64,000 nt of DNA from positions 62,001 through 126,000 of the forward strand of contig NZ_JAJSDX010000006.1 in assembly GCF_021272205.1 (NCBI RefSeq), given 5' to 3'. Source of the DNA: Pantoea sp. Mb-10 (GTDB lineage Bacteria; Pseudomonadota; Gammaproteobacteria; Enterobacterales; Enterobacteriaceae). Below are positions 50,702 to 60,654 of this stretch, one piece after another. The stretch's first letter is position 1. The number at the start of each line of letters is the position of its first letter. The position numbers and the translations under genes are program-made. The notes under the pieces were generated by a model. The model searched no databases. It was not told the origin of the DNA and saw nothing but the letters and a program-made list of their open reading frames with translations.

Positions 50702-51596
50702 AAGCACGTCCCCGGCGACTCTGGCGCCACAGTAGCAGCAGGTAAATCGCAATCAATACCGCGCACAGCAGCGTCATCAACATCGCATACGCCGCGCCGC
50801 TGCCAGCACGCAAATAGCTGAAAGACTCCTGATAAACGAAAAAGCTGAGGGTCTTCGTGCTGTCCACCGGCCCGCCTCGTGTCATGACATAAATCAGGTC
50901 AAAGATTTTGAAGGCGTCGATGGTGCGCAACACCACGGCAACGCTGAGTGCGCCAACAATCGCGGGAAACGTGATAGCACGGAATCGTCGCCACGCGGAG
51001 GCGCCGTCGAGGCGGGCTGCTTCGTAAAGATCGTCGGGCACGGATTGCAGTGCCGCCAGCACCAGCAGCGTCACCAGCGGATAGTTTTTCCAGATATCGG
51101 CAAACATGACCGCACCCAGCGCCGAGTCAGGCGATCCCAGCCAGCTGCGATAGCCGTCGAGGATGCCGAGCTGCGTCAACAGCGCATTGATGCTGCCGTA
51201 GTCAGGATTGAAATTAAGTCGCCACATCATGGCATTCACAATGGTTGGCAGCGCCCACGGTAAAATCACCAGCACGCGCAGCAGGTTACGACCATAGAAC
51301 CGCTGGTTGAGCAGCAGCGCAACCAGTACGCCGATCGCGGCTTCAAATGCCACCGACACCACGGTGAACAGCAGCGTGCGCCCCAGCGACTGCTGGAAAT
51401 CCGGATCGGTGAGCGCATAAATATAATTTTCCAGCCCCACCCAGCCGGGCGCATCGCTGCCGATCAGGCCAGCATCGGTAAAGCTTAACCAGATGGTGCG
51501 TATCAGGGGCCAGGCGGTAAGCAGCAGCATGACTAACAGCATGGGTGCCAGCAGCACCCATGCCTGCCGCTGTTCGCGTTGACGCAAACTCAGCAT
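50691..51596 (-). CDS. Sugar ABC transporter, permease 1 (MalF/UgpA type)
   Basis: The 301-residue membrane protein has six predicted helices, starting AWVLLAPMLLVMLLLTAWPLI, a WVGLENYIYALTDPDF loop typical of the family, and the EAA loop LYEAARLDGASAWRRFRAITFP. It forms the channel with permease 2. It lies 9 bases after the binding-protein stop in the operon. Confidence 0.93.
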   Translation of the reverse strand: MLSLRQREQRQAWVLLAPMLLVMLLLTAWPLIRTIWLSFTDAGLIGSDAPGWVGLENYIYALTDPDFQQSLGRTLLFTVVSVAFEAAIGVLVALLLNQRFYGRNLLRVLVILPWALPTIVNAMMWRLNFNPDYGSINALLTQLGILDGYRSWLGSPDSALGAVMFADIWKNYPLVTLLVLAALQSVPDDLYEAARLDGASAWRRFRAITFPAIVGALSVAVVLRTIDAFKIFDLIYVMTRGGPVDSTKTLSFFVYQESFSYLRAGSGAAYAMLMTLLCAVLIAIYLLLLWRQSRRGRAYEA

Positions 51597-51605
51597 GATG
51601 GCTCC

Positions 51606-52853
51606 CTATCGCAGCCGCGCAGCGCTTTTGTCGACCGCCTGCATCGCCGCTTCAGGCGTCGCGCTGCCCACCAGCACCTGCTGTAACTGCTGTTGCAGCG
51701 TGTTTGAAAGGCGTGAGTAATCAGCGGTTTCCGGGCGCGACAGCATCACGTTCAGCGACTTATCCGCCGCGGCGATCAGCGCGTCCTGATTTTTCTGCAC
51801 CGCGGCATCCTGATAAGAACTTTTCCAAATAGGCAGGCTGAGCGTAGCGTACTGATTTTGCACCGGTTGGGAGGTCATATAGCGGATGTATTCCCACGCC
51901 TGATCGGGATGTTCGCTGCCCTTGGCGATGCCCAAGCCCATTGAGCCGTTAACCGCGCCAATTTTGCCCGGCGCATCGCCCGGCGCGGGCATGATCCCCA
52001 CTTGGCCTGCGACTTTACTCTGCTTCGCATCGTTGGCCATGTTGTACATGTAGGTCCAGTTAAGCGCGAAGGCCGCATCGCCATTGGAAAACGCTTTGCG
52101 CACATCCTCTTCCAGATACTCACGCGAGGCAGGATTGGTGAGCCCTTCATCCAGCGAACTTTTCATCAGCTTGAGCGCTTGCAGCGAGGCGGGCGTAGAG
52201 AAATCGAGTTTGCCGTTCTGATAGAACGTGCCGCCGAAGCCAGACACCAGCGTGGTGTAATCACACACCAGTGCTTCTGCCTGCGACCAGCTCCATACCA
52301 GCGGGTATTTCACGATATTTTTCTGTTTAATCACCTGGGCATCATCCATTACCTGCTGCCATGTTTCCGGCAGGGCGGTAATGCCCGCTTTCTCCAGCAT
52401 GGCTTTGTTGTAATAGAGATATTTGGTATCAAGGATCCACGGCATTCCCAGCGTTTTGCCCTTGAACACCACGGTATGCATGGCGCCGGGGAAAATCTGC
52501 GCGCTGACGTCAGCCGGGATGCGGCTGCTGACATCCTGCAGCAGATCGAATTTGGCAAACTCAGCGGGCCAAATGGCATCAAACAACACAACATCATAGC
52601 CTTTGCCGCCTGCGCCACGCGCCGCCACGATTTTATCGTGCAGCGCTTCGTAAGGCACAAACTCCAAATTCACCTGCACGTCCGGGTGCGCCTGCTGGAA
52701 CGCAGTGGTCATCGCACGGATGTCATTTTCGCTGTAGGCCGCTTGCGTCATAAACAGGGCATTGAGGGTGGTCGCCGCCATGGCGTGGCCTGCGCTGGTC
52801 AGCAGTACCGCTATTGCGCAGCTCTTCAGGGGAGCCGGGAATCGAATACGCAT
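51606..52853 (-). CDS. Sugar ABC transporter, extracellular solute-binding protein family 1
   Basis: The 415-residue protein has a signal peptide (MRIRFPAPLKSCAIAVLLTSAGHAMA) and a family 1 binding fold: FQQAHPDVQVNLEFVPYEALHDKI, GKGYDVVLFDAIWPAEFAK, MPWILDTKYLYYNKAML, and late WEYIRYMTSQP. It captures a carbohydrate in the periplasm and is the first gene of the operon binding protein, permease, permease, kinase, ATPase. AAGGTG precedes the ATG. A perfect operator-like inverted repeat lies 32-58 bases upstream. Confidence 0.92.
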   Translation of the reverse strand: MRIRFPAPLKSCAIAVLLTSAGHAMAATTLNALFMTQAAYSENDIRAMTTAFQQAHPDVQVNLEFVPYEALHDKIVAARGAGGKGYDVVLFDAIWPAEFAKFDLLQDVSSRIPADVSAQIFPGAMHTVVFKGKTLGMPWILDTKYLYYNKAMLEKAGITALPETWQQVMDDAQVIKQKNIVKYPLVWSWSQAEALVCDYTTLVSGFGGTFYQNGKLDFSTPASLQALKLMKSSLDEGLTNPASREYLEEDVRKAFSNGDAAFALNWTYMYNMANDAKQSKVAGQVGIMPAPGDAPGKIGAVNGSMGLGIAKGSEHPDQAWEYIRYMTSQPVQNQYATLSLPIWKSSYQDAAVQKNQDALIAAADKSLNVMLSRPETADYSRLSNTLQQQLQQVLVGSATPEAAMQAVDKSAARLR

Positions 52854-52884
52854 TGTGTTTCACCTTGCTGTGTAAAGGAGTATT

Positions 52885-52911
52885 AATTAAATCAATTTGA
52901 TTGATTTAATT
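52885..52911. promoter_or_regulatory. Probable ROK-regulator operator
   Basis: AATTAAATCAA (52885-52895) and TTGATTTAATT (52901-52911) are perfect 11-bp arms around a 5-base centre. The AT-rich palindrome lies in the divergent spacer between the sugar ABC operon and the ROK gene, close to the operon start, and resembles NagC/Mlc-type operators in length and AT-rich arms. Confidence 0.7.
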
Positions 52912-53108
52912 GCGGTCAAAGGTGTCAGTTTGCTGCGGCTGACATCAGTAAGTTCAAGCAAACGCTGTGCCAGGCATAAAACCGGGTTGCCAGAGCACTC
53001 TACTTTGCACACTTTTTTAACGCTGTCAGGCAAAGCGGGTGTAAATTGTGTCGCCGATCATAGATATTGATGCGCGGATGCGTCGGGTGTGAAAAGAGAG
53101 ACAGGACG

Positions 53109-54278
53109 ATGAAAACCTCAGGAACCAATCTGGAACACGCGCGGGCGCACAATCGCCGGGTGATCATTGAAGCGATTCGCCTGCACGGCGAGTTGACGCG
53201 GGCGGAGCTGGCGCGCCTAACGGCGCTCACCCCGCAAACCGTCTCCAATATCGTGGCCGAGCTGGAAACGGCTGAGCTGCTGGTCAGCCGCCAGCCGCGT
53301 AAGCAGGGCCGTGGGCAACCGGCGATTCCCGTCACGCTTAATCCGGCCAGCGCCTTTTCCATCGGCATCCATCTTGATCATCAAACGCTGCTGATTGTGC
53401 TGGTGGATCTAACCGGTGAAATTCACTTTCGCCGCCTTATTATGGTGCAAAAGCCCGAGCCGGATGCCACGTTAGCGCGCATTGCCGAGGTGTTGGATGA
53501 GATCAAAGCGCAACTCGGTGCGCGCTGGCAGAAGGTGCTGGGGATTGGTGTGGTGATGCCAGGACCGTTTGGCGTCGAGGGGATTTCGTCCATCGGCCCA
53601 ACCACGCTGCATGGCTGGGAAAAGGTGGATATTGAGGCGCAGCTCGCGGCGATGAGTCAGCTGCCGGTCACACTGGAAAACGATGCCACCGTCGCCGCCA
53701 TCGGCGAACGCTTCCACGGCGTCGCCCGACAACTTAACTCGTTTATCTATCTGTATATCGGGACGGGATTGGGCGCGGGGATCTTTATGGACGGTCATAT
53801 CTACAGCGGACACGCGCACAACGCGGGCGAGATCGGTCATGTGGTGGTGGAGCCTGGCGGACGGGCCTGTTACTGCGGTAACCACGGCTGTCTGGAGCGC
53901 TACGTCTCGCTGCAGGCCGCGTATGAGTTTTGTGGACTGGACCCTATGACCGCACTGCCTGACGATCTGCTGGCCGTCGATCCGGCGCGCTTTGACGACT
54001 GGATTGACACCGTGCTGACGCCGCTGCGGCAGGCAATTAATATGCTGGAGTGTATTTTTGACGCCGAGAGCGTGATCATCGGCGGCATGATGCCCGCCGC
54101 GCTGCTGGACAAAATGATTGCGCGTCTTCCGCCGCTTTATCAGTCGGTGCGCAGCCGTTATCTCACCGCCTCGCGCCTGAAAAGGGGGTTAACCGGCAGC
54201 GACACCGCCGCGCTGGGTGCCGCCGCGCTGCCCATCTTCGATGAATTTAATCCACAATTTCAGGTGCTCATGAAGTGA
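53109..54278 (+). CDS. ROK-family transcriptional regulator
   Basis: The 389-residue protein has an N-terminal winged helix (NRRVIIEAIRLHGELTRAELARLTALTPQTVSNIVAELETA over about 15-60) and a ROK sugar-binding domain. The latter shows the sugar/nucleotide pattern GIGVVMPGPF, ENDATVAAIGERF, YIGTGLGAGIFMDG, GEIGHVVV, and the zinc motif CYCGNHGCLE. Like NagC and Mlc, it should release DNA when the imported sugar or its phosphate binds. The start at 53109 has AGGA upstream; an upstream in-frame start is rejected. It is divergent from the sugar ABC operon. Confidence 0.92.
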   Translation: MKTSGTNLEHARAHNRRVIIEAIRLHGELTRAELARLTALTPQTVSNIVAELETAELLVSRQPRKQGRGQPAIPVTLNPASAFSIGIHLDHQTLLIVLVDLTGEIHFRRLIMVQKPEPDATLARIAEVLDEIKAQLGARWQKVLGIGVVMPGPFGVEGISSIGPTTLHGWEKVDIEAQLAAMSQLPVTLENDATVAAIGERFHGVARQLNSFIYLYIGTGLGAGIFMDGHIYSGHAHNAGEIGHVVVEPGGRACYCGNHGCLERYVSLQAAYEFCGLDPMTALPDDLLAVDPARFDDWIDTVLTPLRQAINMLECIFDAESVIIGGMMPAALLDKMIARLPPLYQSVRSRYLTASRLKRGLTGSDTAALGAAALPIFDEFNPQFQVLMK

Positions 54279-54294
54279 ATGTCCTGCACGCGAT

Positions 54295-55008
54295 TCAGAA
54301 AGGCGCGTCTGTCCGGTAAAAGTCGCGCAGCGGATGACGCGCGTGACCGGCATCATCAATGTTGCTGGGCGCCAGCCACGCATCGAACGCGCGGGCGCGA
54401 GCGGGCCATTCATTGTCAATCATCGACAGCCAGTCGGTGTCACGGTTGCGCTGTTTGCGCGTCATCGCCTGGCGAAAACGGCCTTCAAAGGTAAATCCCA
54501 GGCGCTCTGCAGCGCGGCGAGAGGCGTGATTGAGTGAATCACAGCGCCACGCCACGCGACGATATCCCAATGCAAAAGCCTGTCGCAGAAGCAAGATGAT
54601 GGCCTCGCTGCCGAGCACATTGCGCTGCATGCGCGGTGACCATGTCACATGGCCAATCTCAATCGCGCCGTTTTCCCGCTCAATATTGGCATAGCACACC
54701 ACGCCGACCGCCTGCTGGCTGCGATTGTCCATTACGGCAAAGCTGATTAATCCCGGATCATTGATTTTGATGTCGATCCAGTCGTGCATCGCGGCGGGCG
54801 ACGACGGCCGGGTGCTGCCTAACCAAGTCCAGTCGCGATCGTCGGGGGCCAGCGCGAAGGCGGCGTGCAGATCGTGAGCGTGTGCATGTTGCAGTGGCGT
54901 CAGTGTACAAAAGCGTCCTGGCAACGCGTGGCGCGGTGGCGCAGCAAGGGGCTGCCAGTCCGGAAGCGGTACACCGACAGGTTGACCATAGTGATTGACG
55001 TGCGGCAT
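54295..55008 (-). CDS. GNAT N-acetyltransferase, RimJ/RimL type
   Basis: The 237-residue protein has the RimJ/RimL-type acetyltransferase pattern: LPGRFCTLTPLQHAHAHDLHAAF, WTWLGSTRPSSPAAMHDWI, AIEIGHVTWSPRMQRNVLGSEAIILLL, and WRCDSLNHASRRAAERLGFTFEG. In yeast and bacteria, proteins of this pattern (YJR-type) have been linked to ribosomal or small-molecule acetylation; the substrate here is unknown. It is convergent with the ROK gene. Confidence 0.85.
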   Translation of the reverse strand: MPHVNHYGQPVGVPLPDWQPLAAPPRHALPGRFCTLTPLQHAHAHDLHAAFALAPDDRDWTWLGSTRPSSPAAMHDWIDIKINDPGLISFAVMDNRSQQAVGVVCYANIERENGAIEIGHVTWSPRMQRNVLGSEAIILLLRQAFALGYRRVAWRCDSLNHASRRAAERLGFTFEGRFRQAMTRKQRNRDTDWLSMIDNEWPARARAFDAWLAPSNIDDAGHARHPLRDFYRTDAPF

Positions 55009-55182
55009 GGTGTCTCCTGCGTGGCGTGGAAGGGGGAAATCGGGTATGCGATAGGCAGGTGGCGAATTTATTAGCTACCTAATAATGAGTGGCAACACAT
55101 TTATCGTCACTTACGCTATGATACGCGGCTTGTTATCGGCTCGCGGGTGCGAGCGATTCTTTACCTGCTTTTCTGGAAAATC

Positions 55183-56418
55183 ATGTCTTCACAACCTCAT
55201 CAAACCCCATCATCCACCGATGCTGCGCCGCTGTCACGCGGTAGCGTGCTCAAGGCGCTGTTTGCCCTCGGCACCGGTGGCTTTGCTATTGGTACCGGCG
55301 AATTTGTCATTATGGGCCTGCTGCCCGATGCCGCTGCGGGACTTCACGTCTCCATCCCTGACGCCGGGCACTTAATCAGTATTTACGCGCTTGGCGTGGT
55401 GATCGGCGCCCCGTTGCTGGCCATTCTTGGCGCCCGCGCTGCACGGCGTGATTTTTTGATGACGCTGATGGGTCTCTTCGCGCTGGGTAATCTGTTCAGT
55501 GCCATTGCACCGGGCTATTACAGTATGCTGCTGGCGCGTTTTCTCGCCGGTTTTCCTCACGGCACCTTTTTTGGCGTGGCGGCGCTGGTTGCTGCCGGAC
55601 TGGTTGAGCGCGGCAGGCGCGCCCAGGCGGTGTCCATGGTGTTGTTTGGCCTCACGATTGCAAATTTACTGGGGGTACCCGCGGTCACCGCCATCGGACA
55701 AATTTTCGGCTGGCGCGAAGCCTTTGCCATCGTCGGGGTTCTGGCGCTGCTGACGTTAACGCTGGTGGGACTGTGGGTGCCCAAAGTGGCCGGCGATCGC
55801 AACGCCAGCCCGCTGCGCGAGCTTTCCGCGCTAACGCGTAAGCAGGTGCTGTTGACGCTGGCGATTGGGGCCATCGGCAGCGGTGGCCTCTTTTCGGTGT
55901 TCAGTTATGTTAAGCCGACGCTCACGGACCTCGCCCAGCTGCCGGTAAGCTGGATCCCGCTGGTGCTGGCGCTGTTTGGCCTCGGCATGATCCTCGGCAA
56001 TGTGGCAGGCGGGAAACTGGCCGATCGCGGCCTGGAAAAAACCATTCGCGCGGTCCTGATTTGGTCCGTGCTGGTGCTGAGCGCCTTTGTGTTTACCGCG
56101 CACTTTGCGGTGGCCGGATCGCTTAATGTGATGTTAATCGGCACCATGGTTGCGCTGGCAAGCGTGCTGCAAATACGTCTGATGGACGTTGCCGGGGATG
56201 CGCAAACCATGGCGGCGGCGCTGAATCACTCCGCGTTCAATATTGCCAATGCCTTGGGTGCCTGGCTGGGTGGTGTGACCATCTCTGCGGGATTCGGCTG
56301 GCAGTCCACCGGCTGGGTTGGCGCGCTGCTGGCGGTGTTAGGCTTATTGGTACACGCGGTAGCGATGCGTGATGCACGCAAGAAATCCATTACTTTCGCT
56401 ACCCACCACAGCGGCTAG
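55183..56418 (+). CDS. MFS transporter, AraJ/YdhP-like efflux family
   Basis: The 411-residue membrane protein has 12 predicted helices and the AraJ-type start LFALGTGGFAIGTGEFVIMGLLPDAA, LISIYALGVVIGAPLLAILGAR, then FLAGFPHGTFFGVAALVAA. This group exports sugars, purines or drugs. The start at 55183 has GGAA upstream; 12 codons upstream in frame are possible but lack a ribosome-binding site. It is convergent with the LysR gene. Confidence 0.9.
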   Translation: MSSQPHQTPSSTDAAPLSRGSVLKALFALGTGGFAIGTGEFVIMGLLPDAAAGLHVSIPDAGHLISIYALGVVIGAPLLAILGARAARRDFLMTLMGLFALGNLFSAIAPGYYSMLLARFLAGFPHGTFFGVAALVAAGLVERGRRAQAVSMVLFGLTIANLLGVPAVTAIGQIFGWREAFAIVGVLALLTLTLVGLWVPKVAGDRNASPLRELSALTRKQVLLTLAIGAIGSGGLFSVFSYVKPTLTDLAQLPVSWIPLVLALFGLGMILGNVAGGKLADRGLEKTIRAVLIWSVLVLSAFVFTAHFAVAGSLNVMLIGTMVALASVLQIRLMDVAGDAQTMAAALNHSAFNIANALGAWLGGVTISAGFGWQSTGWVGALLAVLGLLVHAVAMRDARKKSITFATHHSG

Positions 56419-56453
56419 CAGGGGAGCAGGGCGGTGGTTGCGCTGCCCTGAAC

Positions 56454-57332
56454 TTATGACGCCAGCTTTTTCTGTAGAAAAGCGATAATGCGTCGGTTCA
56501 CCTCGCTGCGCTGCCGATGCTGCGGATAGAGCGCGTTTAGCGTCAGTGAGGCCGGCTGCCACTCCGCCAAAACGGTAATGAGCGCACCGCTCGCCAGCGC
56601 AGGTGCCACGATAAACTCCGGCAGTAAAATTAAACCGAGACCCGCCATCGCCGCATCGCGCAGCATTTCGCCATTGTTCGCAATCATCGGTCCCTGAACG
56701 GCCATCACTTTGCGCTGCTCGCCGTTAAATAATTCCCATCCGGTTTGGCTTTCCCGCCCGTAACGCAAACAGGCGTGGTTGAGCAGATCCTCCGGCGCAC
56801 GCGGGGCGCCCGCACCTTGCAAGTAGGCGGGACTGCCGCAGATCACACGACGAAATTCCCCTAAACGCTTGGCAATCAGGCTGGAGTCCGGTAGTGACCC
56901 GATACGCAACGCCATGTCAAAACCTTCGCCCACCACATCGACGTAGCGGTCAGCCAATTCAACCTGAAACTGTAAGCCGGGATGCTGGCTGAGAAAGTCG
57001 GCGATAAACGGTGACAGATGGCTGATGCCGAACGAGAGCGGCACGCTAAGGCGGAAAGTGCCCTGCAGAGTCTGGTGCTGACCCGACACCGCCAGCGCCG
57101 CCTCCTGTACGTCATCAAGAATGCGTTGCGCGTGCCGGGCAAAAACGTGGCCGCTGTCCGTAATAGAGAGCTTGCGCGTATTGCGATTCAACAGGCGCAC
57201 GCCTAGCGAAGCTTCCAGCGCGGCGATACGACGGCTCACATACTGTTTGGACAGCATCAGCTGGTCGGCGGCGGCGGTGAAGTTACCGGCATTGATTACC
57301 GCAACGTAAATTCGAAGATCGTCTATCTGCAT
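56454..57332 (-). CDS. LysR-family transcriptional regulator
   Basis: The 292-residue protein has an N-terminal winged helix (MQIDDLRIYVAVINAGNFTA, ADQLMLSKQYVSRRIAALEASLGVRLLNRNTRKL) and a periplasmic-binding-like effector domain from about 90. The start at 57332 matches the family; the open frame continues 30 codons upstream without a better start. It is divergent from the pirin gene, 122 bases away, and is the likely regulator of it. Confidence 0.92.
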   Translation of the reverse strand: MQIDDLRIYVAVINAGNFTAAADQLMLSKQYVSRRIAALEASLGVRLLNRNTRKLSITDSGHVFARHAQRILDDVQEAALAVSGQHQTLQGTFRLSVPLSFGISHLSPFIADFLSQHPGLQFQVELADRYVDVVGEGFDMALRIGSLPDSSLIAKRLGEFRRVICGSPAYLQGAGAPRAPEDLLNHACLRYGRESQTGWELFNGEQRKVMAVQGPMIANNGEMLRDAAMAGLGLILLPEFIVAPALASGALITVLAEWQPASLTLNALYPQHRQRSEVNRRIIAFLQKKLAS

Positions 57333-57454
57333 ATTGTCCACTTTAATGTGACAGTTAATGTCATTTTGGCGTCTTGTTTGGCCGTTAAGTTTACCTATAC
57401 TCACTCTCATCAGGAAGAACATCCGTTCCTCCCCCCATAATTAAGGAGCAGATC

Positions 57455-58180
57455 ATGATTGAACAACGTTTAGCAGAGCAGCGCGGCGTGGCTGACCACG
57501 GCTGGCTGAACTCTCATCACACCTTTTCCTTTGCCAACTATTGGGATCCTGCGCAGACCGGTTTCTCTGATTTGCTGGTGATCAACGATGACCGCGTTGC
57601 GCCAGCGCGCGGCTTTGGTGCCCATCCACACAAAAATATGGAGATCATCTCCTACGTGTTAGAAGGGGCGCTTGAGCACAAAGATTCCATGGGAACCGGT
57701 TCGGTTATCGTCCCAGGCGATGTGCAGCTGATGAGTGCCGGAAGCGGGGTAACGCACAGTGAATTTAACCATTCCGCTACCGATGGCGTGCACTTTCTGC
57801 AGATTTGGATCGTCCCAGACGCGAATGGAACGCAGCCGGGCTACCAGCAAATTTCGGTGGCGGACAGTGAGAAACGCGGCAAACTGCGCCTGATTATCTC
57901 GCCGGATGGGCAAGAGGGCAGCTTGAAGGTGCGTCAGGACGTGCGGATTTATGCGGGCCTCTTTGATGGCGCAGAGCAACAGACCATGACCCTGCCCGCG
58001 GATCGCTACGCCTACATTCACGTGGCGCGCGGGAGTGTGACGGTCAATGGCATTGCATTCAAGGCAGGTGACGGCGCGCGCGTGCGCAACGAAACCGAAC
58101 TGCACTTCACCGAGGGTGATAACGCGGAAGTGCTGCTGTTTGATTTGCGGCCGCTGGAAGTGAACCATCCGCAACGTTAA
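57455..58180 (+). CDS. Pirin family protein (YhhW-like)
   Basis: The 241-residue bicupin has the pirin start GVADHGWLNSHHTFSFANYWDP and metal ligands H57, H59, H101 and E103 in GFGAHPHKNME and GVTHSEFNHS. E. coli YhhW and other pirins bind iron and can act as quercetin 2,3-dioxygenases, though the natural role is often unclear. GGAG precedes the ATG. The divergent LysR gene is probably its regulator. A hairpin (58189-58208) follows. Confidence 0.92.
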   Translation: MIEQRLAEQRGVADHGWLNSHHTFSFANYWDPAQTGFSDLLVINDDRVAPARGFGAHPHKNMEIISYVLEGALEHKDSMGTGSVIVPGDVQLMSAGSGVTHSEFNHSATDGVHFLQIWIVPDANGTQPGYQQISVADSEKRGKLRLIISPDGQEGSLKVRQDVRIYAGLFDGAEQQTMTLPADRYAYIHVARGSVTVNGIAFKAGDGARVRNETELHFTEGDNAEVLLFDLRPLEVNHPQR

Positions 58181-58188
58181 GGCTAAGC

Positions 58189-58210
58189 GGGGCGCAGCCG
58201 TGCGCCCCTT
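58189..58210. terminator. Hairpin between pirin gene and sitD
   Basis: GGGGCGCA (58189-58196) and TGCGCCCC (58201-58208) form a perfect 8-bp GC stem with a 4-base loop between convergent genes. Only two Ts follow. Confidence 0.6.
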
Positions 58211-58213
58211 GCC

Positions 58214-59044
58214 TCAGGCCGCTTTCTGCTGGCGTTCACGGCGCGACACCACACAGAACACCGCAACAAACACCAGGCTATACAACACCACAATGGTGGG
58301 ACCCGGCGCGCTATCAATGAAGAACGACGCGTAAACGCCGAGGATGCCTGTGGTAGCGGCAATCAGCGTTGCCAGTAGCAGCACGTGAGAAAAACGTCGG
58401 GCGATCAACAGGGCGATGGCGCCCGGCGCAATCAGCATCGCGATCGATAAAATCACACCTACCGCCGTAAGCGATGCCACCAGCGTAAGCGCAATCAGAC
58501 ACAGTAACCCGTAGTGCATCAAAGAACGATTTAACCCGCAGGCGCGCGCCTGATGCGGATCAAAGGCATGCATCATAAGATCGCGCCATTTCACCGTCAG
58601 AACCGCCGCGACCAGCAGGGAAATCGCCGCCGTTTGGCCCATATCCCGCCAGCTAAGTCCCAACATATCGCCGAACAGAATGTGGTCGAGGTGGAGATCC
58701 GGCTTAAGTTGCAAATAGAGCAGAACCCCCGCACCGAACATGCCGGAGAAGACAATGCCCATAACGGTATCGGGTTTGATACGGCTGTTAGCGCTGATGA
58801 AGCCGCTGGAGAGCGCGCACAACATGCTGGCGATGAACGCGCCAAGGGCATAGGGCCAGCCGATCCACCACGCCAGCACCACACCAGGAAACACCGCGTG
58901 GCTCATCGCATCTCCCAGCAGCGACCACCCTTTTAACACCAGAAACGCTGAAAGCAGCGCGCAGGGTAGGGACAGCAACAGCGTCGCCAGGAGCGCCATA
59001 TTCATAAATTCAAAAGAAAAGGGACTGAGCAGCAGTTCAATCAT
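58214..59044 (-). CDS. sitD: Mn2+/Fe2+ ABC transporter, permease SitD
   Basis: The 276-residue membrane protein is of the ABC-3 type: LPCALLSAFLVLKGWSLLGDAMSHAVFPGVVLAWWIG at the start, SGFISANSRIKPDTVMGIVFSGMFGAG in the middle and LLIARRFSHVLLLATLIAATTG near the end. It is the second permease of the SitABCD importer. The start at 59044 has GGGAG 7 bases upstream; a GTG two codons earlier is too close to that site. It overlaps the sitC end by 8 bases. Confidence 0.93.
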   Translation of the reverse strand: MIELLLSPFSFEFMNMALLATLLLSLPCALLSAFLVLKGWSLLGDAMSHAVFPGVVLAWWIGWPYALGAFIASMLCALSSGFISANSRIKPDTVMGIVFSGMFGAGVLLYLQLKPDLHLDHILFGDMLGLSWRDMGQTAAISLLVAAVLTVKWRDLMMHAFDPHQARACGLNRSLMHYGLLCLIALTLVASLTAVGVILSIAMLIAPGAIALLIARRFSHVLLLATLIAATTGILGVYASFFIDSAPGPTIVVLYSLVFVAVFCVVSRRERQQKAA

Positions 59045-59900
59045 GTTCACGCTCCCGCTGCGTCAGCCGCGCGCGTAGCCGCATGCTCAACACGCCGTGT
59101 TTGGGGGCGAAAAAAAACGCCAGGAGAAACACGCCCGTTTGCGCCACCACAATAATGCTGCCGGTTGCGCCGTCAAGATAGTAGCTGCTCCATGCCCCAA
59201 GAAAGCTGGTCAGACAGCCAATCGCCACCGCTATCAGTAATAAACGCGGAAAACGATCGGTAAGCAGGTAGGCGGTCGCACCCGGTGTGACCACCAGGCA
59301 AATGACCATAAACGCCCCCACGGTTTGCAACGCGGCGACGGTAGAGGCCGCCAGCAGGGTAAAAAACAGTACCTTTAGCGCGGGGGGATTCAGGCCAATG
59401 GCACGCGCGTGGCGCTCGTCAAAGAAGGTTAACATCAGGTCGCGCCACTTCAGCAGCAATATCAGCAGCGTTATCGTGCCGATCGCGGCAAGCTGCCACA
59501 TATCAGCCGGGGCTATGGCTAAAATGTTTCCCAGCACAAGCGTTTGAATATTCACTGCGGTGGGATTCAGCGAGACCATAAACAAACCGATGCCAAAAAA
59601 GGCCGAAAAGATCAGGCCGATAATCGTGTCTTCTTTTAATCGCGTTCGTTGATTGAGAAACAGCATACTGCCGGCGGCCAGCCCACCGGAAAGAAACGCC
59701 CCGAGCGAAAAGGGCAACCCCAGCATCCATGCACCCGCCACGCCGGGCACAATAGCGTGCGACAGCGCATCCCCCATGAGCGACCAGCCTTTTAACATTA
59801 AAAAACAAGAGAGAAAGGCGCAGATGGCTCCGACTAGCGCGGCTATCCACATGGCATTGACCATATACTGATAGCCGAAGGGCTCACTTATCCACGCCAT
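59037..59900 (-). CDS. sitC: Mn2+/Fe2+ ABC transporter, permease SitC
   Basis: The 287-residue membrane protein is of the ABC-3 type: [57 protein letters not shown], and [33 protein letters not shown]. It pairs with SitD. The start at 59900 gives the family N-terminus [20 protein letters not shown]; the upstream open frame lies inside sitB. It overlaps the sitB end by 17 bases. Confidence 0.93.
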   Translation of the reverse strand: MAWISEPFGYQYMVNAMWIAALVGAICAFLSCFLMLKGWSLMGDALSHAIVPGVAGAWMLGLPFSLGAFLSGGLAAGSMLFLNQRTRLKEDTIIGLIFSAFFGIGLFMVSLNPTAVNIQTLVLGNILAIAPADMWQLAAIGTITLLILLLKWRDLMLTFFDERHARAIGLNPPALKVLFFTLLAASTVAALQTVGAFMVICLVVTPGATAYLLTDRFPRLLLIAVAIGCLTSFLGAWSSYYLDGATGSIIVVAQTGVFLLAFFFAPKHGVLSMRLRARLTQREREHD

Positions 59901-60654
59901 AAGGCACCTCCGCCGGCCGGGAAAAGCCGCCTGCGCGCGAGCGTTGTTCGCCAAACGCGCGAGCGAGGTGATCGGCGGTAAACGCCTCCGCCAGCAGACC
60001 ACTGGCGATCACGGTAGTGTTAACCAGCACACAGCGATCGCAGTATTCCGGCACGGCGTTGAGATCGTGGGTTGAGACCAACATCGTCCGGCCCTCATTT
60101 CGCAACTCGCGCAGTAGAGTAATGATGGCTGCTTCGGTATTCACATCCACGCCGGTGAAAGGCTCGTCCAGCAGGATGATGCGCGCGTCCTGGGCCAGCG
60201 CACGCGCCAAAAACACCCGCTTTTTCTGACCGCCAGAGAGTTCACCAATTTGACGCTCCCGATAAGCACCCATCCCGACGCGCGTCAGCGCTTCATCCAC
60301 GCACTGTTTATCTACGGCGCGCGGCAGGCGCAGCATATTCATGTAGCCGTAGCGCCCCATCATCACCACATCCTCCACCCGCACTGGGAAGTGCCAGTCC
60401 ACCTCCTCCGACTGCGGTACGTAGGCCACGAGGTTCTGCTTGAGCGCGCGCTTTACCGGCATCTCAGCCAGCGTCACGCTGCCCGCTGTTAGAGGCACAA
60501 ATCCCATGATGGCGTTAAACAGCGTCGATTTACCGGCGCCATTAACACCCACCAGCGCGGCAATGCTGCTAGCGGGCACGGAAAAGGTGGCATCGCGCAG
60601 GGCGGTATGCCCGTTGCGATAGGTCACGCTAACCTGATTAACCTGTACGCTCAT
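59884..60654 (-). CDS. sitB: Mn2+/Fe2+ ABC transporter, ATP-binding protein SitB
   Basis: The 256-residue ATPase has Walker [10 protein letters not shown], signature [15 protein letters not shown], Walker [13 protein letters not shown] and switch STHDLN. It drives the SitCD channel. It starts in a 4-base overlap with the sitA stop. Confidence 0.94.
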   Translation of the reverse strand: MSVQVNQVSVTYRNGHTALRDATFSVPASSIAALVGVNGAGKSTLFNAIMGFVPLTAGSVTLAEMPVKRALKQNLVAYVPQSEEVDWHFPVRVEDVVMMGRYGYMNMLRLPRAVDKQCVDEALTRVGMGAYRERQIGELSGGQKKRVFLARALAQDARIILLDEPFTGVDVNTEAAIITLLRELRNEGRTMLVSTHDLNAVPEYCDRCVLVNTTVIASGLLAEAFTADHLARAFGEQRSRAGGFSRPAEVPYGVDK

